The notes: generated by a model from the letters alone, not told the origin. A stretch of DNA of 64,000 nucleotides from an uncultured Pelagibacteraceae bacterium (GCA_902585415.1 CACIDN010000001.1:46001-110000), one strand, 5' to 3'. Shown: positions 50,261-61,388, numbered from the stretch's first letter. Program-made: numbers and translations.

Positions 50261-52834
50261 TTTAGATAAAGATCCACAACAATTTTTGTATTTTTTTCCA
50301 GTTACTTGACATCTATCATTTCTAGATATTTTTTGATTTTTTTTTAAAACTAAAAGACAATTAGGATTATTTGAAATTTTAGAATTTTTTTTGTGATTTT
50401 TTTTTAGATCATATCCCTCAGTCACTCTAATATTAAGCAATAAAGTTATTGTGTCCTGTCTAATTTTCTCTAACAAATTTTCAAATAGATTAAACGTCTC
50501 TTTTTTATATTCAATTAGTGGATCTCTTTGTCCGTAGGATCTCAATCCAATCACTTGTCTTAGTTGTTCCAAATATTGAATATGGTTTTTCCAATTAAGA
50601 TCTATAATTTGTAAAAATATTTTCCTTTCTAGTTCATTGTTTCCAGCCTCAGTTAATACAGCTATTCTTTGTTTTCTTTTGTCATCAAATTTTTTTTTGA
50701 TAATATTTATTATTTCATTTTGTTTTAAGGATAATATTTCATTTAGATAACTTTTATCTTGGTTTTGAAGCAAATTTTCGAACTTATTTTGAAGAACTTT
50801 ATCTTTTTCAAGATTTAAGGAATCGTTTTTTTCTCTAATAATTTGATCAACTTCATCGTCAAGCAATTTATCCACAAAAATATATATATCTTTTGTGCTT
50901 AAAACTTTTTTTCTTTGGCTGAAAATTACTTGTCTTTGATCATTTAAAACATTATCAAATTTGAGCAGTGATTTTCTAATGTCAAAATTCCTAGCCTCAA
51001 CTTTTTGCTGTGCTCTCTCAAGTGCTTTATTAATCCATGGATGGTCAATACTCTCGCCATCTTTTAATCCTAGTTTTTCTAACATATTATTAATAGACTC
51101 AGATCCAAATATTCTCATCAAATCGTCCTCTAAACTAACAAAAAAAACTGAGTTTCCTTCGTCTCCTTGTCTTCCAGATCTACCTCTAGCTTGGTTATCA
51201 ACTCTTCGAGACTCCATTCTTTCTGTACCTATGACATATAGACCGCCAAGAGACTTAACTTTATTTCTCTCTTTATGTATTTCTGTATTTTTTAAACTGA
51301 TATTATCTTTTTCTTTGCCACCAAGCTTAATATCTACCCCCCTTCCAGATATACTAGTAGTTATTATCACAGAATTTAACTTTCCTGCATTTGCTATTAT
51401 TTCAGCCTCTCTTTGATGGTTTTTCGCATTTAAAACAGTATGCTCAATTTTATTCCTTTTCAAAAGTTTTGAATAAACCTCAGATTTATCAACACTAGAT
51501 GTAAAGACTAATAAAGGTTGACCTTTTTTATTACACTCTACAATTAAATTAATAATTGCATTTTGTTTTTCCTTCTCGGTTCTAAAAATTTGGTCGTTAA
51601 AATCTTTTCTTATCATTGTTTTGTTAGTTGGAATTGATATTACTTTTAAATTATAAATTTCAAAAAACTCTTGGCTTTCAGTTAATGCTGTACCGGTGCA
51701 ACCTGCAAGTTTATCGTATAATTTAAAATAATTTTGATATGTTATTGAAGCAAGTGTTTGATTTTCAATTTCAATGTCTACATTCTCTTTTGCTTCTATA
51801 GCCTGATGAAGACCGTCTGCGTAACGTCTACCTTCTAATATTCTACCAGAAATTTCATCTACAATTTTAATTTTCTTATCAACTAGAACATAGTCTTTAT
51901 CCTTTTTAAAAATAAAAATTGCTTTTAATGCTTGGTTCACATGATGAACTATATGTAAGTTCGCAGGATCATAAAAATTATTATTTTTAAGAATAGCAGA
52001 TTTTTTTAAAGTATTTTCTATATTATCTATTCCATCATTTGTTAAAATTATAGATTTGTCCTTTTCGTCAATTTCATAATCTGAAGATGATAAATTTTTT
52101 ACAACATTATTTATTGATTTATATTGCATGCTTGTATCCTCAGCTTGCCCAGAAATTACTAAGGGGGTTCTTGCCTCATCTATTAAACAAGAGTCGATTT
52201 CATCTACAATAGCATAATAACGTCCATTTTGAACAATTTGATTTAAAGAAAGCTTCATATTGTCCTTCAAATAATCAAAACCAAGCTCACTATTAGTTGC
52301 ATAAGTAATATCACAACTGTAATTTTTTAATCTCTCATTATCATTTTGATTATTATTAATGTAACCGCAACTTACTCCTAAGTAGTTATAAATTTTCGAC
52401 ATTTCATCACAATCTCTTTTAGCCAGATAATCATTTACAGTAACTATATGCACGCCTTTGCCAAAAAGTGAATTTAGATAAGCTGCTAAAGCAATTGTTA
52501 TAGTTTTTCCCTCGCCTGTCTTCATTTCAGCAATTTTTCCTTGATGTAAAACTATCCCACCGAGTATTTGTACATCGTAGTGTCTTTCTCCCCTTTTTCT
52601 TTTAGAAGCCTCTCTTACTAATGCGAAAGCCTCACAAATAATATCTTCTGTTAAATTACCTTGTCTTAATTTTAATTTTAACTCTTTGGTCTTCTCAGGG
52701 AATTCCTCGTCATCTAGCTTTTCAATTGTTTTCTCAAGGTTATTTACTTTTTTTAAAAGATATTGAATTTTATCAATTTCATTTTGGTTACTACTCTTAA
52801 AGATTTTACTTATAAAACTTATTGGATTTAGCAT
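50255..52834 (-). CDS. secA: Preprotein translocase ATPase SecA
   Basis: 859 residues. Walker A region MKTGEGKTITIALAAYL, VNDYLAKRD, the DEAD-like box YAIVDEIDSCLIDEARTPLVIS, GRRYADGLHQAIEAKE, TGTALTESQEF, GRGVDIKLGG and TERMESRRVDNQARGRSGRQGD. Drives proteins through SecYEG. The C-terminal zinc tail usually reads CPCGSGKKYKxCCG; here it is RCQVTGKKYKNCCG, so one of the four metal ligands is gone. Divergent from argJ. Confidence 0.96.
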   Translation of the reverse strand: MLNPISFISKIFKSSNQNEIDKIQYLLKKVNNLEKTIEKLDDEEFPEKTKELKLKLRQGNLTEDIICEAFALVREASKRKRGERHYDVQILGGIVLHQGKIAEMKTGEGKTITIALAAYLNSLFGKGVHIVTVNDYLAKRDCDEMSKIYNYLGVSCGYINNNQNDNERLKNYSCDITYATNSELGFDYLKDNMKLSLNQIVQNGRYYAIVDEIDSCLIDEARTPLVISGQAEDTSMQYKSINNVVKNLSSSDYEIDEKDKSIILTNDGIDNIENTLKKSAILKNNNFYDPANLHIVHHVNQALKAIFIFKKDKDYVLVDKKIKIVDEISGRILEGRRYADGLHQAIEAKENVDIEIENQTLASITYQNYFKLYDKLAGCTGTALTESQEFFEIYNLKVISIPTNKTMIRKDFNDQIFRTEKEKQNAIINLIVECNKKGQPLLVFTSSVDKSEVYSKLLKRNKIEHTVLNAKNHQREAEIIANAGKLNSVIITTSISGRGVDIKLGGKEKDNISLKNTEIHKERNKVKSLGGLYVIGTERMESRRVDNQARGRSGRQGDEGNSVFFVSLEDDLMRIFGSESINNMLEKLGLKDGESIDHPWINKALERAQQKVEARNFDIRKSLLKFDNVLNDQRQVIFSQRKKVLSTKDIYIFVDKLLDDEVDQIIREKNDSLNLEKDKVLQNKFENLLQNQDKSYLNEILSLKQNEIINIIKKKFDDKRKQRIAVLTEAGNNELERKIFLQIIDLNWKNHIQYLEQLRQVIGLRSYGQRDPLIEYKKETFNLFENLLEKIRQDTITLLLNIRVTEGYDLKKNHKKNSKISNNPNCLLVLKKNQKISRNDRCQVTGKKYKNCCGSLSKL

Positions 52835-52902
52835 TTTCTAATTTTTCGTATACATTAGTATTTAAATAATTATATAGTTATAAAATAATTAATTTAAATA
52901 TC

Positions 52903-54204
52903 ATGGCCATAAATTTAAGCAATTTCTTGATTTCCAAAAAAGACAGCTCAAAAATGGCTGACTTTCAAGACTTAGATCATTTAGATGGACTATCAATATC
53001 TGTTACATCTGCAAATTTATACAATAATAATAGGGACGATCTTGTCCTATTTTATTTTAGAAATGGAGCAGAATATGCATCAGTCTATACTCAGTCAAAA
53101 GTAATATCTGAAAATATTAAATGGAATAAATCAATCAAGGGTAAAAAAATTAAAGCACTTATAGTAAACTCACGTAATGCTAACTGTTTAACTGGCTCAA
53201 GAGGTTATAACTCCCTAAAGGAAATTGCTGAGGAAACTTCAAAGTTATTAACCGATAAACAAAAAAAAGATGAAGATGACCCAAAAAAGATAAAATCTAG
53301 TGATATCATATTCGGTTGCACCGGAACCATTGGTGAGCCTTTCCCTTTAAATAAAATAAAATCGTCGGTTAAAGATTTAGTTGATAAAATAAAATATACT
53401 CAAAATAAATACATATGGATTAAAGCTGCAATGAGTATTTTAACAACTGACTTAAAACCAAAGCTAGCTATGGAGGAGTGTAAAATAGGAAATACAAAAA
53501 TTAAAATTTACGGTATAGCAAAAGGATCTGGCATGATTTTTCCTAATATGGCAACAACCTTAGCTTACCTCTTTACAGACGCAAATTTACCTTCAATAAC
53601 TCTTAAAAAAATATTAAAAAAAAATATTAATAACACCTTTAATGCAATCACTTGCGATGGGGATACAAGCACTAATGATATGATTACATTCTTCTCTACT
53701 GGTAGCGCAAAAAATAAGCAAATAACTAACACCAACGATAAAAAATTAAAAGAATTTGATAAATGTGTAAATAGTGTACTTTTGAATTTAGCTAAAAGAG
53801 TAGTAAGTGATGGTGAAGGAGCATCAAAATTTATTCAAATAGATGTATTAAAATGTAAAAGTGAGAATGATGCAAAAAAAATAGCTTTTTCAATAGCTAA
53901 CTCCCCTTTAGTTAAAACTGCTTTTGCTGGAGAGGATGCCAATTGGGGAAGGATTATGATGGCAATTGGAAAAACAAATATTGATATGAACTCTGATAAT
54001 ATAAGTTTATCATTCGGTGACCATAAAATACTAGAAAAAGGACAGCAAGTTAAGTTTTTGTCCGAGGAAAATTTAGGGAAGTATATGAAAAATGATAACA
54101 TTCATCTAGTTGTCGAGATGAATAACGGAAAAAAAAGTTTTACATGTTATACGATGGATTTTACAAATAATTACATCAATATTAACAAAGATTACAGAAC
54201 GTAA
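52903..54204 (+). CDS. argJ: Glutamate N-acetyltransferase / ornithine acetyltransferase
   Basis: 433 residues. The self-cleavage region is KGSGMIFPNMATTLAYLFTDA (family MATML, so the nucleophilic Thr is kept). Others: NSRNANCLTGSRG, IFGCTGTIGEPFP, FNAITCDGDTSTNDM, SDGEGASKFIQI, NSPLVKTAFAGEDANWGRIMMAIG. It recycles the acetyl group in arginine synthesis, working with argB, argD and argF elsewhere here. The DUF1178 gene follows directly. Confidence 0.95.
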   Translation: MAINLSNFLISKKDSSKMADFQDLDHLDGLSISVTSANLYNNNRDDLVLFYFRNGAEYASVYTQSKVISENIKWNKSIKGKKIKALIVNSRNANCLTGSRGYNSLKEIAEETSKLLTDKQKKDEDDPKKIKSSDIIFGCTGTIGEPFPLNKIKSSVKDLVDKIKYTQNKYIWIKAAMSILTTDLKPKLAMEECKIGNTKIKIYGIAKGSGMIFPNMATTLAYLFTDANLPSITLKKILKKNINNTFNAITCDGDTSTNDMITFFSTGSAKNKQITNTNDKKLKEFDKCVNSVLLNLAKRVVSDGEGASKFIQIDVLKCKSENDAKKIAFSIANSPLVKTAFAGEDANWGRIMMAIGKTNIDMNSDNISLSFGDHKILEKGQQVKFLSEENLGKYMKNDNIHLVVEMNNGKKSFTCYTMDFTNNYININKDYRT

Positions 54205-54636
54205 ATGATTAAATATAAATTAGATTGCTCAGATTGTAATAAAGATTTTGACAGCTGGTTTTCAAATTCAAAGGAATATGAGAGATTAAAACGGAGAAAT
54301 TTAATCAGCTGTCATTTTTGTGGATCCAAAAAAATTAATAAATCTATAATGGCTCCGAATGTAAATAATATTATTAATAATAATAAAACTGAATTGTTAG
54401 CATCAAAAAGAAAGAGGGACATTAAAAGAAAAATTGAAAATTTCCAAAACTTTATAAAAAACAATTTTGAGGATGTAGGAAATAATTTTGCTTATGAAGC
54501 TAGATCATTGCACTATAATACGAAGGGATATAAAAAAGGCATTTTTGGTAGTGCTTCGAAAAAACAGATTAAAGAGCTTAATGATGAAGGTATAACGACT
54601 CAAATATTTCCATGGATTGAAAAAAAAGATAACTAA
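54205..54636 (+). CDS. DUF1178 family protein
   Basis: 143 residues. N-terminal zinc-ribbon-like YKLDCSDCNKDFDSWFSNSKEYERLKRRNLISCHFCGSKKI with two CxxC pairs, then the family's MAPNV and a C-terminal EARSLHYNTKGYKKGIFGSAS (family EAR..HYGE..R.IYG). Function unknown; small and cytosolic. It abuts argJ and overlaps the convergent ubiG stop by 4 bp (CTAA). Confidence 0.87.
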   Translation: MIKYKLDCSDCNKDFDSWFSNSKEYERLKRRNLISCHFCGSKKINKSIMAPNVNNIINNNKTELLASKRKRDIKRKIENFQNFIKNNFEDVGNNFAYEARSLHYNTKGYKKGIFGSASKKQIKELNDEGITTQIFPWIEKKDN

Positions 54637-55358
54637 AATTTTTTAAATTTTGCTAAATAATTAACAGAGGTATCATTTGAAATTTTCCACTCTCTAGTAA
54701 TGACATTAAATTTAACACCTTTTAAATCCTCTAACCTTAATAGGTTCTTTTTGCATATATTTATTAAGTCAATAGGCTCTACAAACATATTCCAATTATG
54801 TGTACCTATAGGAAGCCATCTAAGAACATATTCGGCCCCTACTATTGCAAATATAAAAGATTTAAGTGTTTTATTTAACGTTGCTATTATCATTATTCCA
54901 TTTTTTTTCAGGAATTTTGAACTTTTATTTAAAAATAAATCTACATTATCTACATGTTCAACTATTTCCATATTTAGTACAACATCAAATTTTGACTTAA
55001 ATTTGAAATTTTCAGGGGTTGCACAATAATAATTTATTTTAAGCTTACTTTTTTTTGCGTGAGCCTTGGCTATTTTGATATTTTTTTCTGAAGCGTCTAT
55101 TCCAATTACTTTTGCACCAAGTTTTGTTAAAGGCTCACATAAAAGGCCACCTCCACAACCAATATCTAAAATTCTAACATTTTTTAATGGCCTACTATTT
55201 GGCTTCATATTTTTGTTCATTAAAGTGTTTTTAATATAACGTAATCGCACTGGATTAAACTTATGCAAAGGTTTAAATTTACCTTCAGGGTCCCACCATT
55301 CCGAAGCTAACTTTGAAAACTTATCAATTTCTTTTTTGTTTATAGTTATATTTTTCAT
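54633..55358 (-). CDS. ubiG: Ubiquinone biosynthesis O-methyltransferase
   Basis: 241 residues from ATG 55358; the ORF-track start at 55376 is TTG. FSKLASEWWDPEGKFKPLHKFNPVRLRYI is the family N-terminus; the SAM site is ILDIGCGGGLLCEPL, then VIGIDASEKNIKIAKAHA, MEIVEHVDNVDLFL and the GTHNW segment LPIGTHNWNMF. Does both O-methylations in ubiquinone synthesis. Divergent from lysC with a gap of 64 bp. Confidence 0.94.
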   Translation of the reverse strand: MKNITINKKEIDKFSKLASEWWDPEGKFKPLHKFNPVRLRYIKNTLMNKNMKPNSRPLKNVRILDIGCGGGLLCEPLTKLGAKVIGIDASEKNIKIAKAHAKKSKLKINYYCATPENFKFKSKFDVVLNMEIVEHVDNVDLFLNKSSKFLKKNGIMIIATLNKTLKSFIFAIVGAEYVLRWLPIGTHNWNMFVEPIDLINICKKNLLRLEDLKGVKFNVITREWKISNDTSVNYLAKFKKF

Positions 55359-55422
55359 TGGTTGTTGACTTTGCAAATAAGATGTATTTTATCTGAATAT
55401 AAAAATTAAATAAAAATTATCA

Positions 55423-56640
55423 ATGAAAATAATAGTTATTAAATTTGGTGGTACTTCAGTTGGAAATTTAAATAGAATAAAGAAAGTAGCAAACATTATT
55501 ATTTCTTATATCAAAAGAAAATATAAGGTTATTGTTATTTCTTCAGCGATGAGTGGTGTGACAAATGAACTGTTACTTAAGATTGAAAAAATTGCAAAAG
55601 AATTTCCTGACGCTGAAAAAGATGTAATTTTATCTACTGGTGAACAAGTTGCTAGTGCATTAATTGCGGGCAAATTAAATGAATTAGGATATATATCTAG
55701 ATCTTGGTTATCTTGGCAAATTCCTATATTGACCGAAGGTAAATATAATTCGTCAAGAATAACTAATATATACAAAAATAAAATTTTAAGTTATTTAAAA
55801 AAAGGTGGGACTCCTATAATTGCTGGGTTTCAAGGCGTTAATTCTGACAATAGATTAACAACTCTTGAAAGAGGTGGATCAGATGCAAGCGCAATAATGT
55901 GTGCAAAATTTTTTAAAGCCAAGGAGTGTATTATTTATACTGATGTTGAGGGTGTTTTTACTACGGATCCAAGATTAATAAAATCTGCAAAAAAAATTAA
56001 AAAAATTTCATACGAGGAGATGCTTGAAATGGCGTCATTAGGATCAAAAGTTATGCAACCAGCTTCGATTCAAGATGCAAGACTTAATAGAATTGATGTT
56101 AAAGTTAAGTCATCATTTAAAAAAAAAAGTGGAACATTAATTACCAAAAAAAAAAAAATTTTTAACAATAATGTTATTAGAGGCATCTCTTTTACTAAAA
56201 ATGATGCAAAGTTCACATTAGTTGGAATTAAAGATAGACCTGGTGTAGCAGCGGCTATTTTTAAACCTTTATATGAAAATTCGGTTAATGTAGATATGGT
56301 TGTACAAAATATATCTGGAATTGGAAGAGAAACTGATTTGACTTTTACAATTAAAATTGACGATCTTTACAAAACAGAAAAACTAGTAAAAAAGAATAAA
56401 TCGATTAAATTCAAAAAACTAATTATTGATAAAAATGTATCAAAAGTTTCTATTATAGGTGTCGGCATGATTACAACACCAGGTGTAACTTATAAAATGT
56501 TTCAAGCATTAGCACAAAAAAAAATAAATATTGAGGTAATTTCTACCTCTGAAATTAAAATATCTGTTCTTGTAAATAAAAAAAACCTAAAAAAATCAGT
56601 TGAAACACTGCATAAAGAATTTAAATTAGATAGCTTATGA
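55423..56640 (+). CDS. lysC: Aspartate kinase
   Basis: 405 residues. [20 protein letters not shown] at the start, [72 protein letters not shown] (catalytic core), and two ACT domains in the C-terminus ([27 protein letters not shown] and [31 protein letters not shown]). First step from aspartate to lysine, threonine and methionine. Overlaps ispG by 4 bp. Confidence 0.95.
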   Translation: MKIIVIKFGGTSVGNLNRIKKVANIIISYIKRKYKVIVISSAMSGVTNELLLKIEKIAKEFPDAEKDVILSTGEQVASALIAGKLNELGYISRSWLSWQIPILTEGKYNSSRITNIYKNKILSYLKKGGTPIIAGFQGVNSDNRLTTLERGGSDASAIMCAKFFKAKECIIYTDVEGVFTTDPRLIKSAKKIKKISYEEMLEMASLGSKVMQPASIQDARLNRIDVKVKSSFKKKSGTLITKKKKIFNNNVIRGISFTKNDAKFTLVGIKDRPGVAAAIFKPLYENSVNVDMVVQNISGIGRETDLTFTIKIDDLYKTEKLVKKNKSIKFKKLIIDKNVSKVSIIGVGMITTPGVTYKMFQALAQKKINIEVISTSEIKISVLVNKKNLKKSVETLHKEFKLDSL

Positions 56641-57734
56641 GTTTACGACCTTATAGAGATATAATTAGAAAGAAAACTAAAGAGATTAAAGTTGGAGATG
56701 TTAAAATAGGAGGTCTTAATCCTATTTCAGTTCAATCTATGACAAACACAATTACATCAGACACTTTTTCAACCTTAAAACAAATTGAAAACTTGGTAAA
56801 TGAAGGTGCCGACTTAGTTCGTATATCTTGCCCTGATAAAGACTCTACAAAAGCATTAAAAGAAATATGCAAACAATCAGAGGTGCCAATAATTGCCGAT
56901 ATTCATTTTCATTACAAACGTGCATTAGAAGCCGCTGATAATGGCGCAAAATGTTTAAGAATCAATCCTGGCAATATTGGAAGTAAAAATAAATTAAGTG
57001 AGGTAATTAAAGCTGCAAAAAATAATGATTGTTCAATTAGGATAGGTGTGAATGCAGGTTCTCTAGAAAAAGATATACTCAAAAAATTTAGAGAACCTTG
57101 TCCAGAGTCTTTAGTTGAAAGTGCTCTGAGAAATATAGAATTAATTGAAGAAAATAACTTTAATAACATCAAAATTAGCGTTAAGTCATCTGATGTCTTT
57201 TTATCAATAGCTGCTTATAGGCAACTGTCAAAAAAAACTGATTATCCATTACATTTAGGAATAACCGAGTCAGGAAGCTTTATACCTGGAAGTGTAAAGT
57301 CCTCGATTGGATTAGGTATATTGCTTCTAGATGGTATTGGAGATACTTTAAGAGTTTCTCTTTCAGATGATCCTGTCAAAGAAATAAAAATTGGTAATGA
57401 AATTTTAAAATCATTAAATCTGAGATCTAGAGGTGTTACTATAATTTCTTGCCCATCATGTGCAAGACAAGGTTTTGATGTTATAAAAACAGTGAAAAAA
57501 CTTGAAGATGAATTATCGCATATAAGAACACCTATTACACTCTCAATTATTGGGTGTGTTGTTAATGGGCCAGGAGAAGCGGCCCAAACAGAAATCGGTA
57601 TTACTGGAGGAGGCAACGGAAGTAGCATGTTGTACCTTAGCGGAATTCAAAATAAAAAAATCGATAACAAAGATATGATTTCAAAAATAGTTTCTTTAGT
57701 AGAAAAAAAAGAAAAAGAAATTAAAGATAAATAA
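56637..57734 (+). CDS. ispG: 4-hydroxy-3-methylbut-2-enyl diphosphate synthase (flavodoxin)
   Basis: 365 residues. [50 protein letters not shown] and [10 protein letters not shown] in the TIM barrel; iron-sulfur ligands in [12 protein letters not shown] and [10 protein letters not shown]. Non-mevalonate isoprenoid pathway, feeding ubiquinone and lipid carriers. Followed by prfA 10 bp later. Confidence 0.95.
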   Translation: MSLRPYRDIIRKKTKEIKVGDVKIGGLNPISVQSMTNTITSDTFSTLKQIENLVNEGADLVRISCPDKDSTKALKEICKQSEVPIIADIHFHYKRALEAADNGAKCLRINPGNIGSKNKLSEVIKAAKNNDCSIRIGVNAGSLEKDILKKFREPCPESLVESALRNIELIEENNFNNIKISVKSSDVFLSIAAYRQLSKKTDYPLHLGITESGSFIPGSVKSSIGLGILLLDGIGDTLRVSLSDDPVKEIKIGNEILKSLNLRSRGVTIISCPSCARQGFDVIKTVKKLEDELSHIRTPITLSIIGCVVNGPGEAAQTEIGITGGGNGSSMLYLSGIQNKKIDNKDMISKIVSLVEKKEKEIKDK

Positions 57735-57744
57735 TAACGTAATC

Positions 57745-58839
57745 ATGATACCTATAGATAAAGTGAGAGATATAGTCACTAAACATAGTGTATTAGAAAA
57801 AAAATTATCATCAAAAACAATAGATAAAAAAAACTTTGCTAAAATTTCTAAAGAATATTCGAATTTAGGTTCAATTCTGACGGTCGCAAAACAATATTTA
57901 TCTTTTGATAAAACTAAAGAAGATTTAGAAAGGATTTTGTCAGACGATGATAATGATCAAGAAATTAAGGATTTAGCTAATTTAGAGTTAGATCAGTTAT
58001 GTGAAAATAGATCCATAAATGAAAAAAAATTAAAATTATTTTTACTTCCAAAAGATGAAGCAGATACGAAAAATGCAATTATCGAAATTAGAGCTGGAAC
58101 TGGAGGATTAGAAGCAAGTCTATTCGCTGCAGACCTATTTAAAATGTATGAAAAAGTTAGTAACAAAAAAAAATGGTTTATTGAAATTATAAGTATTTCC
58201 AAAAGTGATGCAGGGGGATTAAAAGAGGTAATTGCAACAATAAAAGGAGAAAATATATACTCTTCTCTTAAATTTGAAAGTGGGGTACATAGAGTTCAAC
58301 GTATCCCAGACACAGAAACCCAGGGCAGAGTTCATACTTCCGCGGCAACAGTTGCTGTTTTGCCTGAAGCTGAGGAGGTCGATTTAAAAATTGAGGATAA
58401 AGATTTAAGAATTGACGTATTCAGAAGTAGTGGGCCGGGAGGTCAGAGTGTTAATACCACTGACTCTGCTGTGAGGATAACCCATATACCCTCCGGAATA
58501 GTCGTTAGCCAGCAAGATGAAAAGTCACAAATTAGAAATAAAGAGAAAGGATTAAAAATCCTTAGGTCAAGATTATATGAATTAGAAAGAAAAAAAATAG
58601 ATGAAGCAAGATCAAAAGATAGGAAGAAGAAGATTGGGACTGGAGATAGATCCGAGAGAATAAGGACTTATAATTTTCCTCAAGGAAGAGTTACTGATCA
58701 TAGAATAAACTTAACACTTCATAAGCTAGATGAATTCATGGAGGGTGAGATATTTGATCAAATGATCGAAAATCTAAGTTTGCATGCCCAGGAAGAAGAT
58801 TTAAAAAATTTGAAAGATGAATTTAGTAGAAACTCTTAA
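57745..58839 (+). CDS. prfA: Peptide chain release factor 1
   Basis: 364 residues. GGQ loop [24 protein letters not shown] near residue 230, the [15 protein letters not shown] and [26 protein letters not shown] segments, and a C-terminal [16 protein letters not shown]. Reads UAA and UAG stops. The downstream prmC, which methylates the GGQ Gln, starts within the last 23 bp. Confidence 0.97.
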   Translation: MIPIDKVRDIVTKHSVLEKKLSSKTIDKKNFAKISKEYSNLGSILTVAKQYLSFDKTKEDLERILSDDDNDQEIKDLANLELDQLCENRSINEKKLKLFLLPKDEADTKNAIIEIRAGTGGLEASLFAADLFKMYEKVSNKKKWFIEIISISKSDAGGLKEVIATIKGENIYSSLKFESGVHRVQRIPDTETQGRVHTSAATVAVLPEAEEVDLKIEDKDLRIDVFRSSGPGGQSVNTTDSAVRITHIPSGIVVSQQDEKSQIRNKEKGLKILRSRLYELERKKIDEARSKDRKKKIGTGDRSERIRTYNFPQGRVTDHRINLTLHKLDEFMEGEIFDQMIENLSLHAQEEDLKNLKDEFSRNS

Positions 58840-59662
58840 TTTAGGTTATAAAATTCTAAAAAAAAAAAATATTATTTCTTATAAAATAGATTCAGAAATT
58901 TTATTATGTGGTATTTTAAAAATTTCTAAAGAAAAAATGATGCTTAATTTAGAAAAAAAAATTAATAACAAAAATTTAAATAATTTTATATATCTTATAA
59001 ATAGACGTAAAAAAAACGAACCAGTTGCTTATTTGTTAAATAGAAAAGAGTTTTGGAAAAATCAATTTTTTATAAACAAGGATGTTTTAATTCCAAGACC
59101 AGAAACAGAACATTTAGTTGAAGCTGTTTTAAAATTAATTAACAAAAGAGAAAAAAAAAAGATATTAGAAATTGGAGTTGGATCTGGATGTATTCTTGTC
59201 TCTATTTTAAAAGAACGTGCTTTATGTAGTGCTATTGGGATAGATTGCTCTAAGAAAGCAGTAAAAATTGCACAAATTAATGCAAATTTACATCAAATTA
59301 ATAATAGAATAAAAATTATCAAATCAGATGTTGACAATTTTAAATCATATAAATATGATTTAATAATTAGTAACCCTCCATATATTGATAAGCATAATTT
59401 AAAATATTTGGGTGTAAGTAAATATGAGCCCAAAGTAGCTCTTGACGGAGGAATTAATGGAATTGAAATGTTAATGAAAGTAATAAAAAAATCCTCTTTT
59501 TTATTAAAAAATAATGGTAAATTAATTATTGAAATTGGGATAAATCAAAAATACAAATTAGTAAATTTTTTAAAAAAGAATAATTTTTTTATTAATAATG
59601 TTATAAAAGATTTAGCAAAACGTGATAGATGTATTGTTGCAACAAAAATTCTTAAACAATGA
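58817..59662 (+). CDS. prmC: Peptide chain release factor N5-glutamine methyltransferase
   Basis: 281 residues. SAM site [16 protein letters not shown], the NPPY motif in [14 protein letters not shown], and the N-terminal [30 protein letters not shown] that marks PrmC/HemK. Overlaps prfA by 23 bp, so the writer and its target are translated together. Confidence 0.95.
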   Translation: MNLVETLNLGYKILKKKNIISYKIDSEILLCGILKISKEKMMLNLEKKINNKNLNNFIYLINRRKKNEPVAYLLNRKEFWKNQFFINKDVLIPRPETEHLVEAVLKLINKREKKKILEIGVGSGCILVSILKERALCSAIGIDCSKKAVKIAQINANLHQINNRIKIIKSDVDNFKSYKYDLIISNPPYIDKHNLKYLGVSKYEPKVALDGGINGIEMLMKVIKKSSFLLKNNGKLIIEIGINQKYKLVNFLKKNNFFINNVIKDLAKRDRCIVATKILKQ

Positions 59663-59973
59663 GAACTTTTAAAAATAATCAAAAAAGATATAGAAATAGG
59701 GGTGTTCAAGATAGACCTTTTAAAAGATCCACAGACATAAACAGTCTTAATTCTGATTTTGGAAATAGAGACAACGGTTTCAGAAGAAAAAATAATAGAA
59801 ATAACGGCAATGTAGAAAAATTAATAACCAAATACAATGAATTAGCTAGGGAGGCTCTGTCAAATGGTGATAAGATATTGTCTGAAAACTATTATCAGTT
59901 TGCAGATCATTTTTTGCGAATATTTACTGAGCAAAAAGAAAAATTGAAAGAAAAAAATTCAAATATTTCTTAG
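59659..59973 (+). CDS. DUF4167 family protein
   Basis: 104 residues. Asn/Arg-rich N-terminus (KNNQKRYRNRGVQDRPFKRS) and the conserved helix KLITKYNELAREALSNGDKILSENYYQFADHFLRI, the mark of the family (ARDA..GDRV..EN..QHAEHYLRI in others). RNA-binding flavour but unknown role. In alphaproteobacteria it regularly follows prmC, as here. Overlaps prmC by 4 bp. Confidence 0.87.
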   Translation: MRTFKNNQKRYRNRGVQDRPFKRSTDINSLNSDFGNRDNGFRRKNNRNNGNVEKLITKYNELAREALSNGDKILSENYYQFADHFLRIFTEQKEKLKEKNSNIS

Positions 59974-59979
59974 ATATCT

Positions 59980-61272
59980 TCAAAATTTTTCTATTAGATC
60001 CGACTTTAAAACATCTGTTTTTATTCTTACTATCTCAAAATATTCTCTATTCAATCCTTTTAAAGATTTCCCTGGGGGTAGCTTTAACAATTGTGAGTTT
60101 ATTTTTTTTCCATTTTCAATAACTTCGTAGTGTAAATGGGGACCTGTAGATAAACCTGTGGATCCAACGTATCCTATAATTTGTCCTTGCTTTATTCTTT
60201 TACCAGGAATTGCAATTTTTGAAAAATTTTTCATATGAGCATAAATAGTTTGATAAGTTTTATTGTGTTTTATTTTTACACAATTTCCACCACCTCCACA
60301 CCATCCAGCTTTAATTATTGTACCATCTCCTGACGCCATTATAGGTGTGCCTTCAGGTGCAGCAAAGTCTGTGCCTCTATGCATTTTATTATAACCTAGT
60401 ATTGGGTGCTTCCTCATTCCAAAAGATGATGATAATCTAGCACCATTAATTGGTGTTTTCATCAACGCTTTTTTTATACTTTTGCCGTTTTCATCGTAAT
60501 GTCCAATAAAATTTTTTTTTTGAAAATAGTAGAGTTGATTATTTTGCCCGCTCAACATTAAATTCGCATAAATTATATTCCCGTTACCATAAACTTTATT
60601 GTTTTTATCAACTAAAACTTCGTAAACTATTTGGAAAGTATCATTTTTTCTTATATCCCTTTGAAAATCTACTTGAAAACCGTATAATCTAGCAAAATCT
60701 ACTATAACATTTGGACTTATATTTTGATCTGTTGCACTTTTGTATAAACTCGATTTGATTGTGCCTTCCTTAAAAACTATTTTTTTAATTAAATTTGTAA
60801 TTATTATATTTTCTACGAATTCATCAAGTAAATTATCTCTTGATATTTCTAATTGTCTAGTACTAGATAAAGGAATAAGAACTTTCAATATTTTAATTTC
60901 TTTACCAGTATTTTCTAATTTTAAACTTAGTACTTGATTTTCTTTTATTTTATTTGTTTTAATTACTTCAGAAATTTTCTTTGTGTCTTTTTCAGATACT
61001 GAAAATTTTCTCAAAATCTTAACTATGTTATCCCCAGGCTTTACTTGATATTCTATATCCTTATATTTTGGGTTAAGATTTGAAAACCAAAAATTTAAAG
61101 ATTTTTTAAAATAAGTATTATTTATTACTTTAATATAATCGTTTTGTACCCTTTTTAGGTTGAAATTGTAAATTTGGGTTATAAATATTGAGATAATTAG
61201 TAAAAGAACTAAAAAAAATATCTCCAGATTACTTTTAAAAAAATTGACAATTTTAAGTTGAATAAATTTCAT
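59980..61272 (-). CDS. M23 family peptidoglycan endopeptidase
   Basis: 430 residues. An N-terminal membrane segment (NLEIFFLVLLLIISIFITQI), an OapA/LysM-like region near 95-160 (YQVKPGDNIVKILRKFSVS), and the LytM domain with zinc motifs HRGTDFAAPEGTPIMASGDG and TGLSTGPHLHYEVIENGK (HxxxD and HxH). It cuts cross-links in peptidoglycan during growth or division. Divergent from the rRNA operon; the 294 bp gap carries the rRNA promoter. Confidence 0.9.
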   Translation of the reverse strand: MKFIQLKIVNFFKSNLEIFFLVLLLIISIFITQIYNFNLKRVQNDYIKVINNTYFKKSLNFWFSNLNPKYKDIEYQVKPGDNIVKILRKFSVSEKDTKKISEVIKTNKIKENQVLSLKLENTGKEIKILKVLIPLSSTRQLEISRDNLLDEFVENIIITNLIKKIVFKEGTIKSSLYKSATDQNISPNVIVDFARLYGFQVDFQRDIRKNDTFQIVYEVLVDKNNKVYGNGNIIYANLMLSGQNNQLYYFQKKNFIGHYDENGKSIKKALMKTPINGARLSSSFGMRKHPILGYNKMHRGTDFAAPEGTPIMASGDGTIIKAGWCGGGGNCVKIKHNKTYQTIYAHMKNFSKIAIPGKRIKQGQIIGYVGSTGLSTGPHLHYEVIENGKKINSQLLKLPPGKSLKGLNREYFEIVRIKTDVLKSDLIEKF

Positions 61273-61360
61273 TATTTTTTAATTTTTTATTTCATTTTAA
61301 AAATTATGCAAAAAAACCCAAAAAATATGGCTTTTTTAACTGTTTTTTTAATCAAAATTC

Positions 61361-61388
61361 TTGATTTAGGTTGAATTTGTACTATAAG
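61361..61388 (+). promoter_or_regulatory. Candidate rRNA operon promoter
   Basis: TTGATT (61361-61366), 16 nt, TATAAG (61383-61388), followed by CACTTT. A start near 61395 would leave a leader of about 170 nt before 16S rRNA. It is the best box pair in the region. Confidence 0.45.
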
